Shown here piece by piece: positions 30,710-38,640 of a stretch of 64,000 nucleotides of DNA. This DNA is from CAVQXR01 sp046330455 (GTDB taxonomy: Bacteria > Actinomycetota > Thermoleophilia > Gaiellales > Gaiellaceae), in the NCBI GenBank assembly GCA_046330455.1, contig JAXLSU010000008.1, positions 124,001 to 188,000 of the forward strand. Direction: 5' to 3'. How positions within the stretch are numbered: the first letter of the stretch is position 1; each line of letters starts with the position of its first letter. The notes beneath the pieces were generated by a model that was not told the origin of the DNA, ran no database searches, and saw nothing but the letters and a program-made list of their open reading frames with translations. The position numbers and the translations under genes were made by a program.

Positions 30710-31900
30710 GTCCGAGCGCTCATCCCTGAGGGCGTCGACCGCCGCGGGATCGCGGTGCTGTCGTCGGGGCACCTCGCCGCGGACCTCTTCCAGGGCAGCA
30801 TTCCCGCGATCCTCCCCTTCCTCGTGCGGGATCGAGGCTACTCCTACGCGGCGGCCGGAGCGCTGTTCCTGATGGCGAGCCTCGGCTCGTCGCTGCTCCA
30901 ACCGCTCCTCGGGATCTACGCCGACAGGGTGCGGGCGGGCTGGCTGATGCCGGCCGGGCTGCTGCTCGCGACGGCGGGGCTCGCCATCGTCGGGCTCGTG
31001 GAGAGCTATGCGGCCACGGCGGCTGCGCTGCTCGCGGGCGGGTTCGGCGTCGCCGCCTTCCATCCGGAAGCCGTGCGCTTTGCGAGCTTCGTGTCGGCCG
31101 CCCGTCGCGGTGCCGGGATGGGGGTGTTCGCCGTCGGTGGGGTCGTCGGCTTCGCGCTCGGGCCGATCCTGACGACGCCCGTCATGGTCTGGATCGGCCT
31201 CCATGGAACGCCGCTCGTCGCGGCCGTGATCGGCATCGCGGGGTTGGCCGTGCTGTCGAGCCTTCGCTATCTCGAGCGCTTCCGCGTGCAGGAGGAGCAC
31301 GGGGCCTCCCGGCTGGCGGTGCAGAACGACTGGCGGCAGTTCGGGCTCGCCGCCGGCGGGGCGACGACGCGGGCGATCGTGGGCTTCGGGCTCCAGATCT
31401 ACGTCCCGCTGTACGCGGTCGCCGTGCTCGCCACGTCCGAGGGCTTCGGGAACGCCGCCGTGGCCACGATGCTCGTCACCAGCGCGGTCGGGACGCTCGT
31501 CGGCGGCCGGCTCGCCGACCGGATCGGCTTTCGCCCCGTGGTCGTCTGGTCGCTCGCGCTCGCGATCCCGCTCGCTGCGCTGCTGCCGGTCGTCGACACG
31601 ACCGGGATGTTCATCGTCATGGGTGCGATCGGGCTGATCGAGGGTGCGAACTTCTACCCGCTCGTCCTGATCGCCCAGAATGCGCTGCCCGGCTACATGG
31701 GCCTCGCCGCAGGGGTCACGCTCGGACTTGCGATCGGGATCGGTGCGGGGGTCGCGGCGCTACTCGGGGTACTCGCCGACGTGGCCGGTCTCACCGCCGC
31801 GCTCTGGGCCGTCCTCGGCGTCTGCGTGCTCTCGTTCGTGCTCGCGCTGCTCCTGCGCCCGGATCCGGACCCGGTCGCCGCCCCCGCACGGGCGCGTTGA
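30695..31900 (+). CDS. Major facilitator superfamily transporter (Fsr-like)
   Basis: This 401-residue membrane protein has about 12 hydrophobic segments in two halves, with a cytoplasmic loop near the middle (RYLERFRVQEEHGASRLAVQND). The MFS signature after helix 2 is LGIYADRVRAG, repeated in the second half as GGRLADRIGFRPVV. The opening (GIAVLSSGHLAADLFQGSIPAILPFL) resembles fosmidomycin-resistance-type exporters. The cargo is unknown. It begins 34 bp after the VOC gene but has its own -10 box and an inverted repeat at the start. Confidence 0.9.
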   Translation: MRERVVRALIPEGVDRRGIAVLSSGHLAADLFQGSIPAILPFLVRDRGYSYAAAGALFLMASLGSSLLQPLLGIYADRVRAGWLMPAGLLLATAGLAIVGLVESYAATAAALLAGGFGVAAFHPEAVRFASFVSAARRGAGMGVFAVGGVVGFALGPILTTPVMVWIGLHGTPLVAAVIGIAGLAVLSSLRYLERFRVQEEHGASRLAVQNDWRQFGLAAGGATTRAIVGFGLQIYVPLYAVAVLATSEGFGNAAVATMLVTSAVGTLVGGRLADRIGFRPVVVWSLALAIPLAALLPVVDTTGMFIVMGAIGLIEGANFYPLVLIAQNALPGYMGLAAGVTLGLAIGIGAGVAALLGVLADVAGLTAALWAVLGVCVLSFVLALLLRPDPDPVAAPARAR

Positions 31901-31918
31901 CGGGCCAGCGGCGGCTTC

Positions 31919-31940
31919 GGGCTGGATGAGACCCGGCTAC
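31919..31940. repeat. Degenerate copy of the dispersed palindrome
   Basis: GGGCTGGATGAGACCCGGCTAC keeps the GGATGAG core but has an imperfect right arm. It lies between the convergent MFS and cupin genes and overlaps the cupin stop codon. Confidence 0.35.
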
Positions 31941-32224
31941 TTCAGCTCGGTCTCGATGAACGCGAACTCGTAGTCGTTTGCGTTCAGCACGTCGTGCTCG
32001 ACGCCGGCCTGCCGGAAGTACGGCGCTCCGACGGCCAGCTTCGCATCGCGGGTGCCGTCGGTCTCCTCGAGGCGCAGGATGCCCTCGACGAGGGGAACGA
32101 CGACGTAGTCGTACTCGTGCCGGTGCCAGCCGGTGGCGGCACCGGGCGCGAATCGCCACTCGGTGACACGGACACGGTCGTTGTCGATCAGGACGGTCGG
32201 AACGGCGCTCGGCCGGTCGCTCAT
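31937..32224 (-). CDS. Small cupin-domain protein
   Basis: This 95-residue single-domain cupin has the first cupin motif GWHRHEYDYVVVPLVEG, whose His residues bind metal, followed by the second in QAGVEHDVLNANDYEFAFIE. It may be a small isomerase, dioxygenase or sensor; nothing more specific can be seen. The ATG at 32224 has GGAGGAG upstream. It starts 22 bp after the CoA-transferase gene on the same strand, so the two are probably co-transcribed. Confidence 0.88.
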   Translation of the reverse strand: MSDRPSAVPTVLIDNDRVRVTEWRFAPGAATGWHRHEYDYVVVPLVEGILRLEETDGTRDAKLAVGAPYFRQAGVEHDVLNANDYEFAFIETELK

Positions 32225-32246
32225 GGCTCCTCCTTCGTCATGTCGT

Positions 32247-33443
32247 CTACTCACCGCCGACCGCTCCGGCCTCGCGCAGGCGCCGGATCTCTGCGTCGGC
32301 ATATCCGAGCTCCCGGAGGATCTCGCTCGTATGCTGCCCAAGCGAGGGCGCGGCGGCCCGGTGGAGCACGCGCTCGTCGTCGACCTCGATCGGGAGCCGA
32401 ACGAGCCGAAGGTCGGAAATCGTCGGATGCTCGAGCGGCTGCAACAGCTCGAGCGCTGCGGTCTGCTCGTGGGCCGCGACACCGGCGAGATCCTGCACCG
32501 GCGCCGCGGGCACGCCGGCGGCGAACAAGACGTCGAGCCACTCGGCGGCCGGACGGCTCCGGAACTGCTCCTGGATGAGGCCCGCCAGCTCCTCGCGGTG
32601 AGCACACCGGTCGGGGTTCGTGCGAAACCGCGGATCGTCGGCGAGCTCCGGCAGGCCGAGCGCCGCGCAGAGCGACGAGAAGAGCCGGTCGTTCGCCGCG
32701 GCGAGCATCACCCAGCCGTCGGCAGCCTCGAAGGCCTGGTAGGGGGCGATCATCCCGAGCGCCGTTCCTGCCGGCCGCGGCACCCGGCCGCTGCCGAGGT
32801 AGCCGGCGAGCTGGTAGGCGACCCAGTTGACGGCCGTCTCGTACAGCGAGGTCTCGACGAGCTTCGCCTTCCCGTCCGCGTCGCGCTCGCGCAGCGCGGC
32901 GAGGATCCCGATCACGGCCCACATGCCCGTTCCCTGGTCGATCGCCGAGATCCCGAGCCGCACCGGCGGCCGATCTGGCTCGCCGGTGATGCTCATGATC
33001 CCGCCGGCCGCCTGCATCAACGGGTCGTACCCTGGATGCTCCCGCAGGGGACCCACCTTGCCGAACGCGCCGAGCGAGCAGTAGACGATGCGGGGATTCC
33101 GGGCACGCAGCGCCTCGAACCCGAGACCGACGCGATCGGCGAGGCCGGGTCGCATGTTCTGGACGAAGACGTCCGAGCGCTCCGCGAGCCGCAGGACGGC
33201 CTCGAGCCCGTCGGGATGCTTGATGTCGACCCCGAACGAGCGCTTGCTCGCGTTCGCGAACAGGTACACGGGGCTCTCGTCGCCCCAGAACGGCGGCGCC
33301 CAGTACCGCGTGTCGTCACCGCGCTCCGGGTGCTCGAGCTTGACGACGTCGGCGCCGAGCGCCGCGAGGACGAGGCCGCAGTACGGCCCGGCGAGCGAGG
33401 CCGTGAAGTCGACGACGCGGATTCCGTCGAGCGGGCTGAACAC
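32247..33443 (-). CDS. Family III CoA-transferase (CaiB/BaiF)
   Basis: This 398-residue enzyme moves CoA between carboxylic acids. The family is shown by VVDFTASLAGPYCGLVLAALGADVVKLE at the start, NASKRSFGVDIKHPDG, FVQNMRPGLADRVGLG and YCSLGAFG. The nucleophilic Asp of the family should be the one in ISAIDQGTGMWAVIGI. Relatives include formyl-CoA:oxalate CoA-transferase and carnitine or racemase-type enzymes; the donor and acceptor cannot be told. The start is GTG at 33443. An oxalyl-CoA-ligase-like gene lies 11 kb away, but no direct link is shown. Confidence 0.9.
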   Translation of the reverse strand: MFSPLDGIRVVDFTASLAGPYCGLVLAALGADVVKLEHPERGDDTRYWAPPFWGDESPVYLFANASKRSFGVDIKHPDGLEAVLRLAERSDVFVQNMRPGLADRVGLGFEALRARNPRIVYCSLGAFGKVGPLREHPGYDPLMQAAGGIMSITGEPDRPPVRLGISAIDQGTGMWAVIGILAALRERDADGKAKLVETSLYETAVNWVAYQLAGYLGSGRVPRPAGTALGMIAPYQAFEAADGWVMLAAANDRLFSSLCAALGLPELADDPRFRTNPDRCAHREELAGLIQEQFRSRPAAEWLDVLFAAGVPAAPVQDLAGVAAHEQTAALELLQPLEHPTISDLRLVRLPIEVDDERVLHRAAAPSLGQHTSEILRELGYADAEIRRLREAGAVGGE

Positions 33444-33498
33444 GTGGGTGCGCTCCTCGGTTGCGGTTGGCGCCGGGGTGAGCGTATCCCGCGCGCGG

Positions 33499-34485
33499 TC
33501 AGAGGCGAGGGGCCACCTCGCGCGCGAGCAGGTCGAGCGTCCGCATCGCGTGCTCGTGCGGGAGCCCAGGCCACTGCACGCGGACGATCAGCTGGGTGAG
33601 CCCGAGCCGGTCGCGGTGCTCGAGCGCAGCCGCGAGCGCGGTCTGCGGGCTACCGACGATGAAGCGGCCGCGGCGTAGCTCCTCCCACTCCCGGCGCAGG
33701 GTGTCGCCGTCGGGCAGCACCTCGCTCTGGCCCCAGTCGACGTAGGCCTGGTACTTGCGGTCGAGGTGCGGGCGGGCGAGCTCGAGCGCCTCGCCGTCGG
33801 TCGGGGCGATCAGGCACTCGCGGATCGCGGGCAGCTCGGCCGGCTCCGAGCCGCGCTCGGCGCGGAAGACCGCGAGCTGGCGCTCGAGCTGGTCGACCGT
33901 CGTGTGCGGGTTCAGGAGCCAGGTGTCGGCGAGGCGTGCAGCACGGCGGACGGCGTTGTCGTTGTTCGCGGCCATCCAGATCGGCGGTCGCGGCCGCTGG
34001 ACGGGCGGGAGCGTCAGGCGGGCGCGGTCGAGCCGGTAGCCGTGCCCGGATGCCGTCACCTCCTCTCCCTCGAGGAGCCGCCGGATCACGTCGAGCTTGT
34101 CGCGGAAGACCCGTAGCCGCTCCTCGGGTAGCCCGAACGCCTCGTTCTCCTCGCGCCGGTAGCCGAGCCCGACCCCGAGCACGAACCGACCACCCGTGAT
34201 CGCGTCGAGCGTCGCCGCGTTCTCGGCCACCTCGACGGGGTTGAGCAGGGTGATCAGCTGGATGCCCGACGCCACGGCCATCTCCCCGGCCTCGGCCGCG
34301 ATCCGCCCGAGCAGGGGGACCGGCTGGAGCATCGCGAACGGTTCCGAGAGGAAGTGCTGGCCGCAGACGATCGTGGCGAACCCGTGGTCGCGGACGAAGC
34401 GCACCTGCTCGAGGTGCTCCTCGATCCGCGTCACCATGTCTTCAGCTGCCGGATGCTGCGCGGAGAGGAACAGGCCGAGGCGCAT
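33499..34485 (-). CDS. LLM-class flavin/F420 oxidoreductase
   Basis: This 328-residue luciferase-like TIM-barrel oxidoreductase contains CGQHFLSEPFAMLQPVPLLG, GGRFVLGVGLGYRREENEAFG and PPIWMAANNDNAVRRAARLAD, which are characteristic of the monooxygenase or F420 group. The ATG at 34485 is preferred since homology begins at MRLGLFLSAQ; a GTG 18 bases upstream is possible. It lies upstream of the CoA-transferase and cupin genes on the same strand, so it may feed the same catabolic unit. Cofactor and substrate are unknown. Confidence 0.87.
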   Translation of the reverse strand: MRLGLFLSAQHPAAEDMVTRIEEHLEQVRFVRDHGFATIVCGQHFLSEPFAMLQPVPLLGRIAAEAGEMAVASGIQLITLLNPVEVAENAATLDAITGGRFVLGVGLGYRREENEAFGLPEERLRVFRDKLDVIRRLLEGEEVTASGHGYRLDRARLTLPPVQRPRPPIWMAANNDNAVRRAARLADTWLLNPHTTVDQLERQLAVFRAERGSEPAELPAIRECLIAPTDGEALELARPHLDRKYQAYVDWGQSEVLPDGDTLRREWEELRRGRFIVGSPQTALAAALEHRDRLGLTQLIVRVQWPGLPHEHAMRTLDLLAREVAPRL

Positions 34486-34511
34486 CCACCCATTCTCGCG
34501 CACCCACGGGC

Positions 34512-34532
34512 GGGCGGGATGAGATCCCGCCC
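34512..34532. repeat. Perfect copy of the dispersed palindrome (CGGG type)
   Basis: Nine-base arms GGGCGGGAT and ATCCCGCCC surround GAG. It lies just upstream of the LLM gene start. Confidence 0.72.
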
Positions 34533-34555
34533 CTGCGGTGCCACGTTCAACCCGA

Positions 34556-34653
34556 GGGTGGGGTCTCAGGGGCCGGATCCGCCCAGGATGCAGTCGCCCG
34601 TGCCGGGATCGGTTTCGGAGGTGGGGTCGTAGGGGCCGGATCTCATCCGGCCC
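34556..34653. repeat. Partial plus perfect copy of the dispersed palindrome (CCGG type)
   Basis: A half copy (GGTGGGGTCTCAGGGGCCGGATC, from about 34557) is followed after 65 bp by GGTGGGGTCGTAGGGGCCGGATC, which is completed to a perfect palindrome at 34633-34653 (arms GGGCCGGAT and ATCCGGCCC around CTC). The two look like a tandem duplication, one arm of which has decayed. They fill the gap after the EamA gene. Confidence 0.68.
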
Positions 34654-34720
34654 TAAGCCGCCGAGCGTTCGCGCAGGATGAGGCCGTCGGCCGAGCCGGC
34701 CGCTCAGCCGCGGGGCCCGA

Positions 34721-35548
34721 TCATCCCCCCAACGCGAGCAACGTCACCCCGACGGCGGTGACGCCGATCCCGATGCCCTGCCACCAGGCTGGACGCTCCC
34801 TCAGGACGAGGATTCCGAGCAGGGCGCCGATCGTCGCGACCTGGGCCCCGGTTACCGAGGCAACGCTCGTCGGGCCGCGCTGTGCGGCGACCGCGAACAG
34901 CACGAAGCCGACGGTGTCGAGCAGGCCGCCGAACCCGGCCAGCTTCACCGTCCTGCGTGAGAGCCGTGGCCGGCGCGCGAGCATCATGGGGAGGAGGACG
35001 GCGACGCCCACGAGTCGCGTCACGAGCACGGTCTCGAGCTCGGTGATCCCGTCCGTCTCGCCGTACATGAAGAACAGGCCGCCGAAGCAGGCAGCGCCGG
35101 CCAGTGCCCAGCCGGCGCCCTTCGCGGAGCGCAGGCCACGGTCGGTCGCGGTCAGGATTCCGCCGATCACGGCGATCGCGACCCCTGCGGCGACCGCGGT
35201 CTCTAGGCTCTCGCCGAGCGCGATCGCGATGATCGCCGCGAGCGCGCCGGAGAGCCCGGCGATCGGCGCGACGATGCTGAGGTTGCCCGTTGCGAGGCCG
35301 CGCGAGAAGGCCATGAAGCCGACAGCGTCGAGCACGCCGGCGAGTGCGGCGAAGCCGACGGCGCTCGCGTCGGCAAACAGCGGCTCGCCCCAGTCGACCG
35401 CGATCTTGAGCGGCAGGAGCACGACCGCCCCCGCCATGAGGACCCAGAACGTCGTCTCGAACGGCCCGATCGTGCGGGCGAGGCGGACGGCGAAGAGGTC
35501 GAAGGTCGCCCAGAGTGCGGCGGCGCTCAGGCCGAGAACGGCGGTCAA
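34721..35548 (-). CDS. EamA/DMT-family transporter
   Basis: This 275-residue inner-membrane protein has about ten transmembrane helices arranged as two EamA repeats, for example LSAAALWATFDLFAVRLA, FAALAGVLDAVGFMAFSRGL and VGVAVLLPMMLARRP. Members export amino acids, purines or other metabolites. No substrate can be deduced. Its promoter lies in the 71 bp after the SSI-like gene, and its downstream region holds the palindrome cluster at 34512-34653. Confidence 0.9.
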   Translation of the reverse strand: MTAVLGLSAAALWATFDLFAVRLARTIGPFETTFWVLMAGAVVLLPLKIAVDWGEPLFADASAVGFAALAGVLDAVGFMAFSRGLATGNLSIVAPIAGLSGALAAIIAIALGESLETAVAAGVAIAVIGGILTATDRGLRSAKGAGWALAGAACFGGLFFMYGETDGITELETVLVTRLVGVAVLLPMMLARRPRLSRRTVKLAGFGGLLDTVGFVLFAVAAQRGPTSVASVTGAQVATIGALLGILVLRERPAWWQGIGIGVTAVGVTLLALGG

Positions 35549-35619
35549 CGGCTGGCGGGCATCGCCATCACGGCGATCGCCAGCCTATCCGGGCGTGGGT
35601 CCCCGGGACGGGACAGGCG

Positions 35620-36033
35620 TCAGGGCTCGACTCCGAGCGCCCGGTACCAGCGTTCGGCCACGAGGGCACGCTCCGCCGGCCCGTCGCAGCTTCGCAACGA
35701 GTAGATCCTCACCGACCTGCCCTGGAACGTGCCGTGGATCCCGACGTCCGGGGGAATACCCGGCGCACCGGCACAGGTTCCCGTCAGCGCCGGCGGGCTC
35801 AGCATGGCGTCGTCCGCGGCCAGCTTCGAACACAGCCCTGCCGGGTCGGGAACCGTTCCTCCCGGGGGATCGCACGTGAGCTCCAGCTTCTGCATGCCGC
35901 CGTCCGCTGCCGCGTAGGGCAGCATGAGCTCGATCTCGAGGTGGGTCGGCTCGCCACTCCCACCGCCGCAGGCGGCAAGCGCTCCGATCGTCATGACGAG
36001 CGCAGGCGACCGGAGGCGCCGGCGGGCTCCCAC
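35620..36033 (-). CDS. Subtilisin-inhibitor-like (SSI) lipoprotein
   Basis: This 137-residue protein starts with a lipoprotein signal: basic residues, a hydrophobic stretch and the lipobox LAAC with Cys22. The mature part matches the Streptomyces subtilisin inhibitor family: LELTCDPPGGTVPDP, a reactive-loop region around LTGTCAGAPGI, and GTFQGRSVRIYSLRSCDG, with the paired cysteines of that fold. It would be anchored outside the membrane and may inhibit serine proteases. The GTG at 36033 is chosen because it gives the signal peptide, 10 bp after the leuA stop, so it probably shares the leuA transcript, an odd partnership. Confidence 0.8.
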   Translation of the reverse strand: MGARRRLRSPALVMTIGALAACGGGSGEPTHLEIELMLPYAAADGGMQKLELTCDPPGGTVPDPAGLCSKLAADDAMLSPPALTGTCAGAPGIPPDVGIHGTFQGRSVRIYSLRSCDGPAERALVAERWYRALGVEP

Positions 36034-36043
36034 GCTCGCTCGC

Positions 36044-37747
36044 CTACGCGCCGCCGGCGTGCGTGCTGGCCGCCTCGACGTCGACGAGGCCGGCCGCGGC
36101 GGCGCGGTTGACGGCGCTCGTGACCGCGCGCAGAGAGGCGGTGACGATGCTCGGGTGGATGCCGGCGCCCCAGAGGACGCGATCGCCGAGCGTCGCCTCG
36201 ATGAAGCAGGCCGCCTTCGCGTCGGCACCCGCCCCGACGGCGTTCTCGTGGTAGTCGAGCACGCGGATGTCGATGCCGAGGCTCGCCAGGGCGTCGACGA
36301 AGCACGCGATGGGGCCGTTGCCCACCCCGACCGCGCTGCGCTCCTGGCCGTTCAGGCGCAGCTTCACGCGGAGCGACTCGTTGTCGTCCGCCTCGGCAGT
36401 CGACTGGTGGCCGACGATCTCGATCGGCCCGGGACGGAGGTACTCGACCGCGAACGAGCTCCAGATCTGCTCGGGCGTCACCTCGCCGCCGTGGGTCTCA
36501 GCGACGTCCTGGATGACGCGCGAGAACTCGATCTGGAGCCGGCGCGGAAGCTCGAGCCCGTGCTCGGCCTTCATCAGGTAAGCGACGCCGCCCTTTCCGG
36601 ACTGGCTGTTCACGCGGATGATCGCCTCGTACGTGCGCCCGACGTCCTTCGGGTCGATCGGCAGGTATGGCACCTCCCAGAGGAGGTTGGCCTTGCCCTC
36701 GATCGCGTCCATGCCCTTCTTGATCGCGTCCTGGTGGGAGCCCGAGAACGCGGTGTAGACGAGGTCTCCGACGTACGGGTGCCGCTCGTGGATCGGCAGC
36801 TGGTTGCAGTACTCGACGACCCGGCGCACGCGGTCGATGTCGGAGAGGTCGAGCTCCGGGTCGACGCCGTGGCTGAACAGGTTCAGCGCCAGCGTGACGA
36901 TGTCCACGTTGCCGGTGCGCTCGCCGTTGCCGAACAGCGCTCCCTCGACGCGCTCGCCGCCGGCGAGCAGCGCCAGCTCGGTCGCGGCGACGGCGCAGCC
37001 ACGGTCGTTGTGCGGGTGGATGGAGAGGATCACGGAGTCGCGGCGCGAGACGTTGCGACCGAACCACTCGAACTGGTCGGCGTAGACGTTCGGCGTCGCC
37101 ATCTCGACGGTGGCGGGGAGGTTGAGGATCACCGGCCAGTCCGGCCTCGGCTGCCAGACGTCCATGACCCGCTCGCAGACCTCGAGCGCGAAGTCCATCT
37201 CGGTCCCGACGAACGTCTCCGGCGAGTACTCGAAGCGGATCTCGGTCTCGGGGAGCCGGTCGAGAGCAGCGAGGCACCAGGTGGCGCCGTCGACGGCGAT
37301 CTGTGCGATCCCTGCCCGATCCTCGCGGAAGACGACGCGCCGCTGCAGCTCGCTCGTCGAGTTGTAGAGGTGGACGATCGCCCGCTTCGCGCCCGCGAGG
37401 CTCTCGATCGTTCGCTCGATCAGCTCGGGCCGGCACTGCACGAGCACCTGGATCCAGACGTCGTCCGGGACGAGGTCCTCCTCGATCAGGAGGCGCGTGA
37501 ACTCGAAGTCGGGCTGGGACGCAGACGGGAAGCCGACCTCGATCTCCTTGAAGCCGAGCCCGACGAGCAGCTCCCACATCGTCCGCTTGCGTACAACGTC
37601 CATCGGGTCGATGAGCGCCTGGTTGCCGTCGCGCAGGTCGACCGAGCACCAGACCGGCGCCTTCGTGAGCGCTCGCTCCGGCCACGTGCGGTCAGGCAGA
37701 TCGACCCCGAACTGGTAGGGCCGGTACTTGTGGATCGGCATCGTCAT
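36044..37747 (-). CDS. leuA: 2-isopropylmalate synthase LeuA (long form)
   Basis: LeuA (567 residues) condenses 2-oxoisovalerate with acetyl-CoA, the first step of leucine synthesis. The catalytic barrel has APVWCSVDLRDGNQALIDPM (metal Asp) and the metal His pair in LSIHPHNDRGCAVA, then ALFGNGERTGNVDIVT. The C-terminal LeuA dimer domain (from about 430) provides leucine feedback inhibition. The form is that of the longer actinobacterial and fungal-type enzyme. The ATG at 37747 is preferred; an upstream GTG and an ATG six bases downstream are alternatives. Its upstream region has an inverted repeat with direct repeats (37797-37869), a likely control site. Confidence 0.95.
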   Translation of the reverse strand: MTMPIHKYRPYQFGVDLPDRTWPERALTKAPVWCSVDLRDGNQALIDPMDVVRKRTMWELLVGLGFKEIEVGFPSASQPDFEFTRLLIEEDLVPDDVWIQVLVQCRPELIERTIESLAGAKRAIVHLYNSTSELQRRVVFREDRAGIAQIAVDGATWCLAALDRLPETEIRFEYSPETFVGTEMDFALEVCERVMDVWQPRPDWPVILNLPATVEMATPNVYADQFEWFGRNVSRRDSVILSIHPHNDRGCAVAATELALLAGGERVEGALFGNGERTGNVDIVTLALNLFSHGVDPELDLSDIDRVRRVVEYCNQLPIHERHPYVGDLVYTAFSGSHQDAIKKGMDAIEGKANLLWEVPYLPIDPKDVGRTYEAIIRVNSQSGKGGVAYLMKAEHGLELPRRLQIEFSRVIQDVAETHGGEVTPEQIWSSFAVEYLRPGPIEIVGHQSTAEADDNESLRVKLRLNGQERSAVGVGNGPIACFVDALASLGIDIRVLDYHENAVGAGADAKAACFIEATLGDRVLWGAGIHPSIVTASLRAVTSAVNRAAAAGLVDVEAASTHAGGA

Positions 37748-37796
37748 GCTCCACACAGGGTATCGCGGCGGGTGCTGTCACTCGGGCGGGGATCCC

Positions 37797-37869
37797 GCTT
37801 GTGTTTCAAGCAACGAGCGCGGAACGGTCTGTGCTCGGCCGGAACGGTCTCGTATCTTGAAACACAAGC
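37797..37869. promoter_or_regulatory. 14-bp inverted repeat enclosing two direct repeats upstream of leuA
   Basis: GCTTGTGTTTCAAG (37797-37810) and CTTGAAACACAAGC (37856-37869) are perfect inverted arms 45 bp apart. Each arm is itself a small dyad (CTTG-N5-CAAG). Inside lie two identical GGAACGGTCT repeats (37821-37830 and 37841-37850) with a 20-bp period. The structure is about 50 bp upstream of leuA. It may be a pair of repressor sites for a DNA loop; an RNA stem is the alternative. Confidence 0.6.
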
Positions 37870-37933
37870 TACTTCCTGACGTGCGAAAGCCGTCGGCCGG
37901 CTGACTGCCCTGGCCGCCCCGGGTGTGCTCGGA

Positions 37934-38593
37934 TCAGAGCACGGCGCCGATCAGTGCGGCCTCGGCGTACTCCCGCAGCTCCGCCCGCAGGTCGAGATCG
38001 GCGCGCAGGAAGCCCGTGACGATCCCGCGGCGGCGCTCCTCGAGAGGGCCGGTCGTCTGGAAGTGCCCGAGGCCGTGGAGCGCGCTCTCCCGGCAGGCAT
38101 CGTGCGGGATCGCGAGCGTCCGCTCCATCACGTCGAGGCACGCCTGCGCGACGGGCTGCTCGACGTCCGGATGGAACGGGCCGTGATCCCACCACATGTA
38201 GCAGGAGAGGTTGAGCGCCCCGTCGCCCTCCTCGTCGAGGTAGGAGAGCGCCGGCGTGCAGCGGGGCGCGAAGACCTCGGCGAACAGGGTCGCGGTCGCG
38301 CGGACGGCCCGGGCGCGGTCGGTCGCCGGGAGAGCCGGGTCGAGACAGGGTCTGAGCTGATCGCCGTCACCCGGGTCGAGCAGGAACCAGAACCCCTGGT
38401 TGAGCTGCTCGTCGGAGAATCGACCGAGCGTCTCCCCGGCGTGCTCGAACAGGTCGGTCACGTGCCGCAGCAGCACGTCCTCGGAGAGGACGATCCACTC
38501 CGCATCGTCGTCCCAGTTCCACCACGTCTCGCCGACCTCGCGGTCGAAGATCCAGGAGACCCATTCGTCGAGCGTTGCCTGTGTCGTGACCAT
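37934..38593 (-). CDS. Hypothetical protein
   Basis: I do not recognise this 219-residue protein. It is acidic, has no signal peptide or membrane segment and is rich in Trp near the start (VSWIFDREVGETWWNWDDD). Other notable stretches are SYLDEEGDGALNLSCYMWWDHG and RESALHGLGHFQTTGP, whose His residues could bind a metal or form an active site. The ATG at 38593 starts in a 47-bp gap after the propeller gene on the same strand. The regular length and lack of frame breaks support a real gene. It lies upstream of leuA, separated by the inverted-repeat region. Confidence 0.75.
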   Translation of the reverse strand: MVTTQATLDEWVSWIFDREVGETWWNWDDDAEWIVLSEDVLLRHVTDLFEHAGETLGRFSDEQLNQGFWFLLDPGDGDQLRPCLDPALPATDRARAVRATATLFAEVFAPRCTPALSYLDEEGDGALNLSCYMWWDHGPFHPDVEQPVAQACLDVMERTLAIPHDACRESALHGLGHFQTTGPLEERRRGIVTGFLRADLDLRAELREYAEAALIGAVL

Positions 38594-38640
38594 CTCCGGT
38601 CCAGAGAGTAGAGGGTGGCGTCAACTTGCGCCTTCGAGCG

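Noticed and set aside
35924..37879. A 651-codon plus-strand frame over leuA
   Set aside because: LeuA on the other strand has every catalytic motif and full length; this frame is its shadow. The similar long frames at 12482-14263 (over ureC) and 18122-20713 (over fbiC) were rejected for the same reason.
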